A stretch of DNA of 24,567 nucleotides from Pedobacter sp. UBA5917 (GTDB taxonomy: Bacteria; Bacteroidota; Bacteroidia; Sphingobacteriales; Sphingobacteriaceae). Each line of letters opens with the position of its first letter. Position 1 is the stretch's first letter. Shown here piece by piece: positions 24,254 to 24,567 of this stretch. The DNA lies in assembly GCF_002432345.1 (NCBI RefSeq), contig NZ_DJDT01000018.1:1-24567 (forward strand), read 5' to 3'. Below the pieces are notes generated by a model. It was not told the origin of the DNA and did not search any database. It saw only the letters and a program-made list of their open reading frames with translations. A program made the translations under genes and the position numbers.

Positions 24254-24362
24254 GGGCTGCTGGGTACTTTTTGTGGTGGCGTATTTTTGGAACAGGGATA
24301 AGAGGAGGAGACGCAGGAGGGAGTTTGAGGATTTTATGCGGTGGAGGGATAGGTGGAGGTGA
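24246..24362 (+). CDS. possible 38-aa Arg-rich membrane peptide
   Basis: An ATG at 24246 opens 38 codons: a short hydrophobic span (CWVLFVVAYFW) followed by a strongly basic tail with six consecutive Arg and repeated Arg/Trp (FMRWRDRWR). It overlaps the preceding small ORF by 8 nt. The frame is open upstream to 24177, so the two ORFs might be one frameshifted gene with two membrane spans. No homologue known to me. Confidence 0.35.
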   Translation: MAKGCWVLFVVAYFWNRDKRRRRRREFEDFMRWRDRWR

Positions 24363-24567
24363 GGGGGGTAAAATCAATTGAGGAATTCACTCTTGTTATT
24401 TGTTTGATTCTATTGTTGCTGGTATCTGTTTCAATTCGGCTTGCGGTATTTTATTCTCTTGGCTCTGGAGAGCAATTTTATTAACCTTATCTATCTTGTA
24501 TTTCTGGGATTTTATTTTGGCTGTCCCCTGCGGGCCGGGCCATTTGCTGTATCTTTTGTTCCAAAAG
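24363..24567. other. right-edge intergenic DNA
   Basis: No gene is seen. AT-rich DNA leads into the third copy of the GC-rich repeat. Confidence 0.4.
24521..24562 (+). repeat. dispersed GC-rich repeat, copy C
   Basis: Core CTGCGGGCCGGGCCATTTGC, preceded by a TTTATTTTGG tract and followed by ATCTTTTGTTCC. It is the same orientation as copies A and B, more than 10 kb away, which makes it a dispersed rather than tandem repeat. Confidence 0.65.

Overview
The window comes from a Bacteroidota genome, most likely Sphingobacteriaceae (Pedobacter-like). The evidence is a FecR/SusC/SusD outer-membrane uptake locus, a LytS/LytTR two-component pair, AT-rich intergenic DNA with promoter boxes of the form TAnnTTTG, and many short secreted or lipoprotein-type proteins. 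The genus is inferred from gene style only; there is no rRNA or other marker.

Layout. (1) 1-6840: start of a glycan or nutrient uptake locus. It has a FecR-type anti-sigma factor, an STN-containing SusC-like TonB-dependent transporter and a SusD-like lipoprotein, closed by a strong terminator. No sigma-factor gene is visible in the window. (2) 6870-8136, minus strand: a decaying patch with a GH43 glycosidase pseudogene, an ORF fragment and a C-terminally shortened HxlR regulator with a clear 13-bp inverted-repeat operator. (3) 8295-11048, minus strand: LytTR response regulator then LytS-type histidine kinase, preceded by an XRE regulator. (4) 11100-11733: a candidate small RNA (promoter, about 75 nt, hairpin and U-tract), then a cold-shock protein and its terminator. 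(5) 12300-13309: a two-gene unit, a 56-aa protein followed by a 211-aa protein that looks like an ADP-ribosyltransferase-fold toxin, with a palindrome and promoter-like boxes upstream. It resembles a toxin-antitoxin module. (6) 13310-15142: gene-poor DNA with two copies of a GC-rich ~43-bp repeat, a possible 36-aa membrane peptide and an orphan terminator. (7) 15143-17429, minus: a large HEAAH metallopeptidase-like lipoprotein with a Gly/Thr-rich linker, then a small exported protein one base downstream. (8) 17733-21965, plus: a divergent four-gene operon of two GT-C membrane glycosyltransferases, a small membrane protein and a 6-bladed beta-propeller protein; the last three genes overlap or are tightly spaced. 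(9) 22186-23551, minus: a secreted HEYMH metallopeptidase-like protein and a secreted protein-glutaminase-like enzyme, 4 bp apart. (10) 23885-24362: five copies of a 21-bp repeat, then two 8-nt-overlapping ORFs for tiny membrane peptides, and a third copy of the GC-rich repeat at the right edge.

The parts most worth following up are the small-ORF/ART-like pair, the protease plus protein-deamidase pair, the 21-bp repeat array with the tiny membrane peptides, the candidate small RNA, and the three-copy GC-rich repeat. Functional assignments rest on motifs read by eye; no database search was possible.
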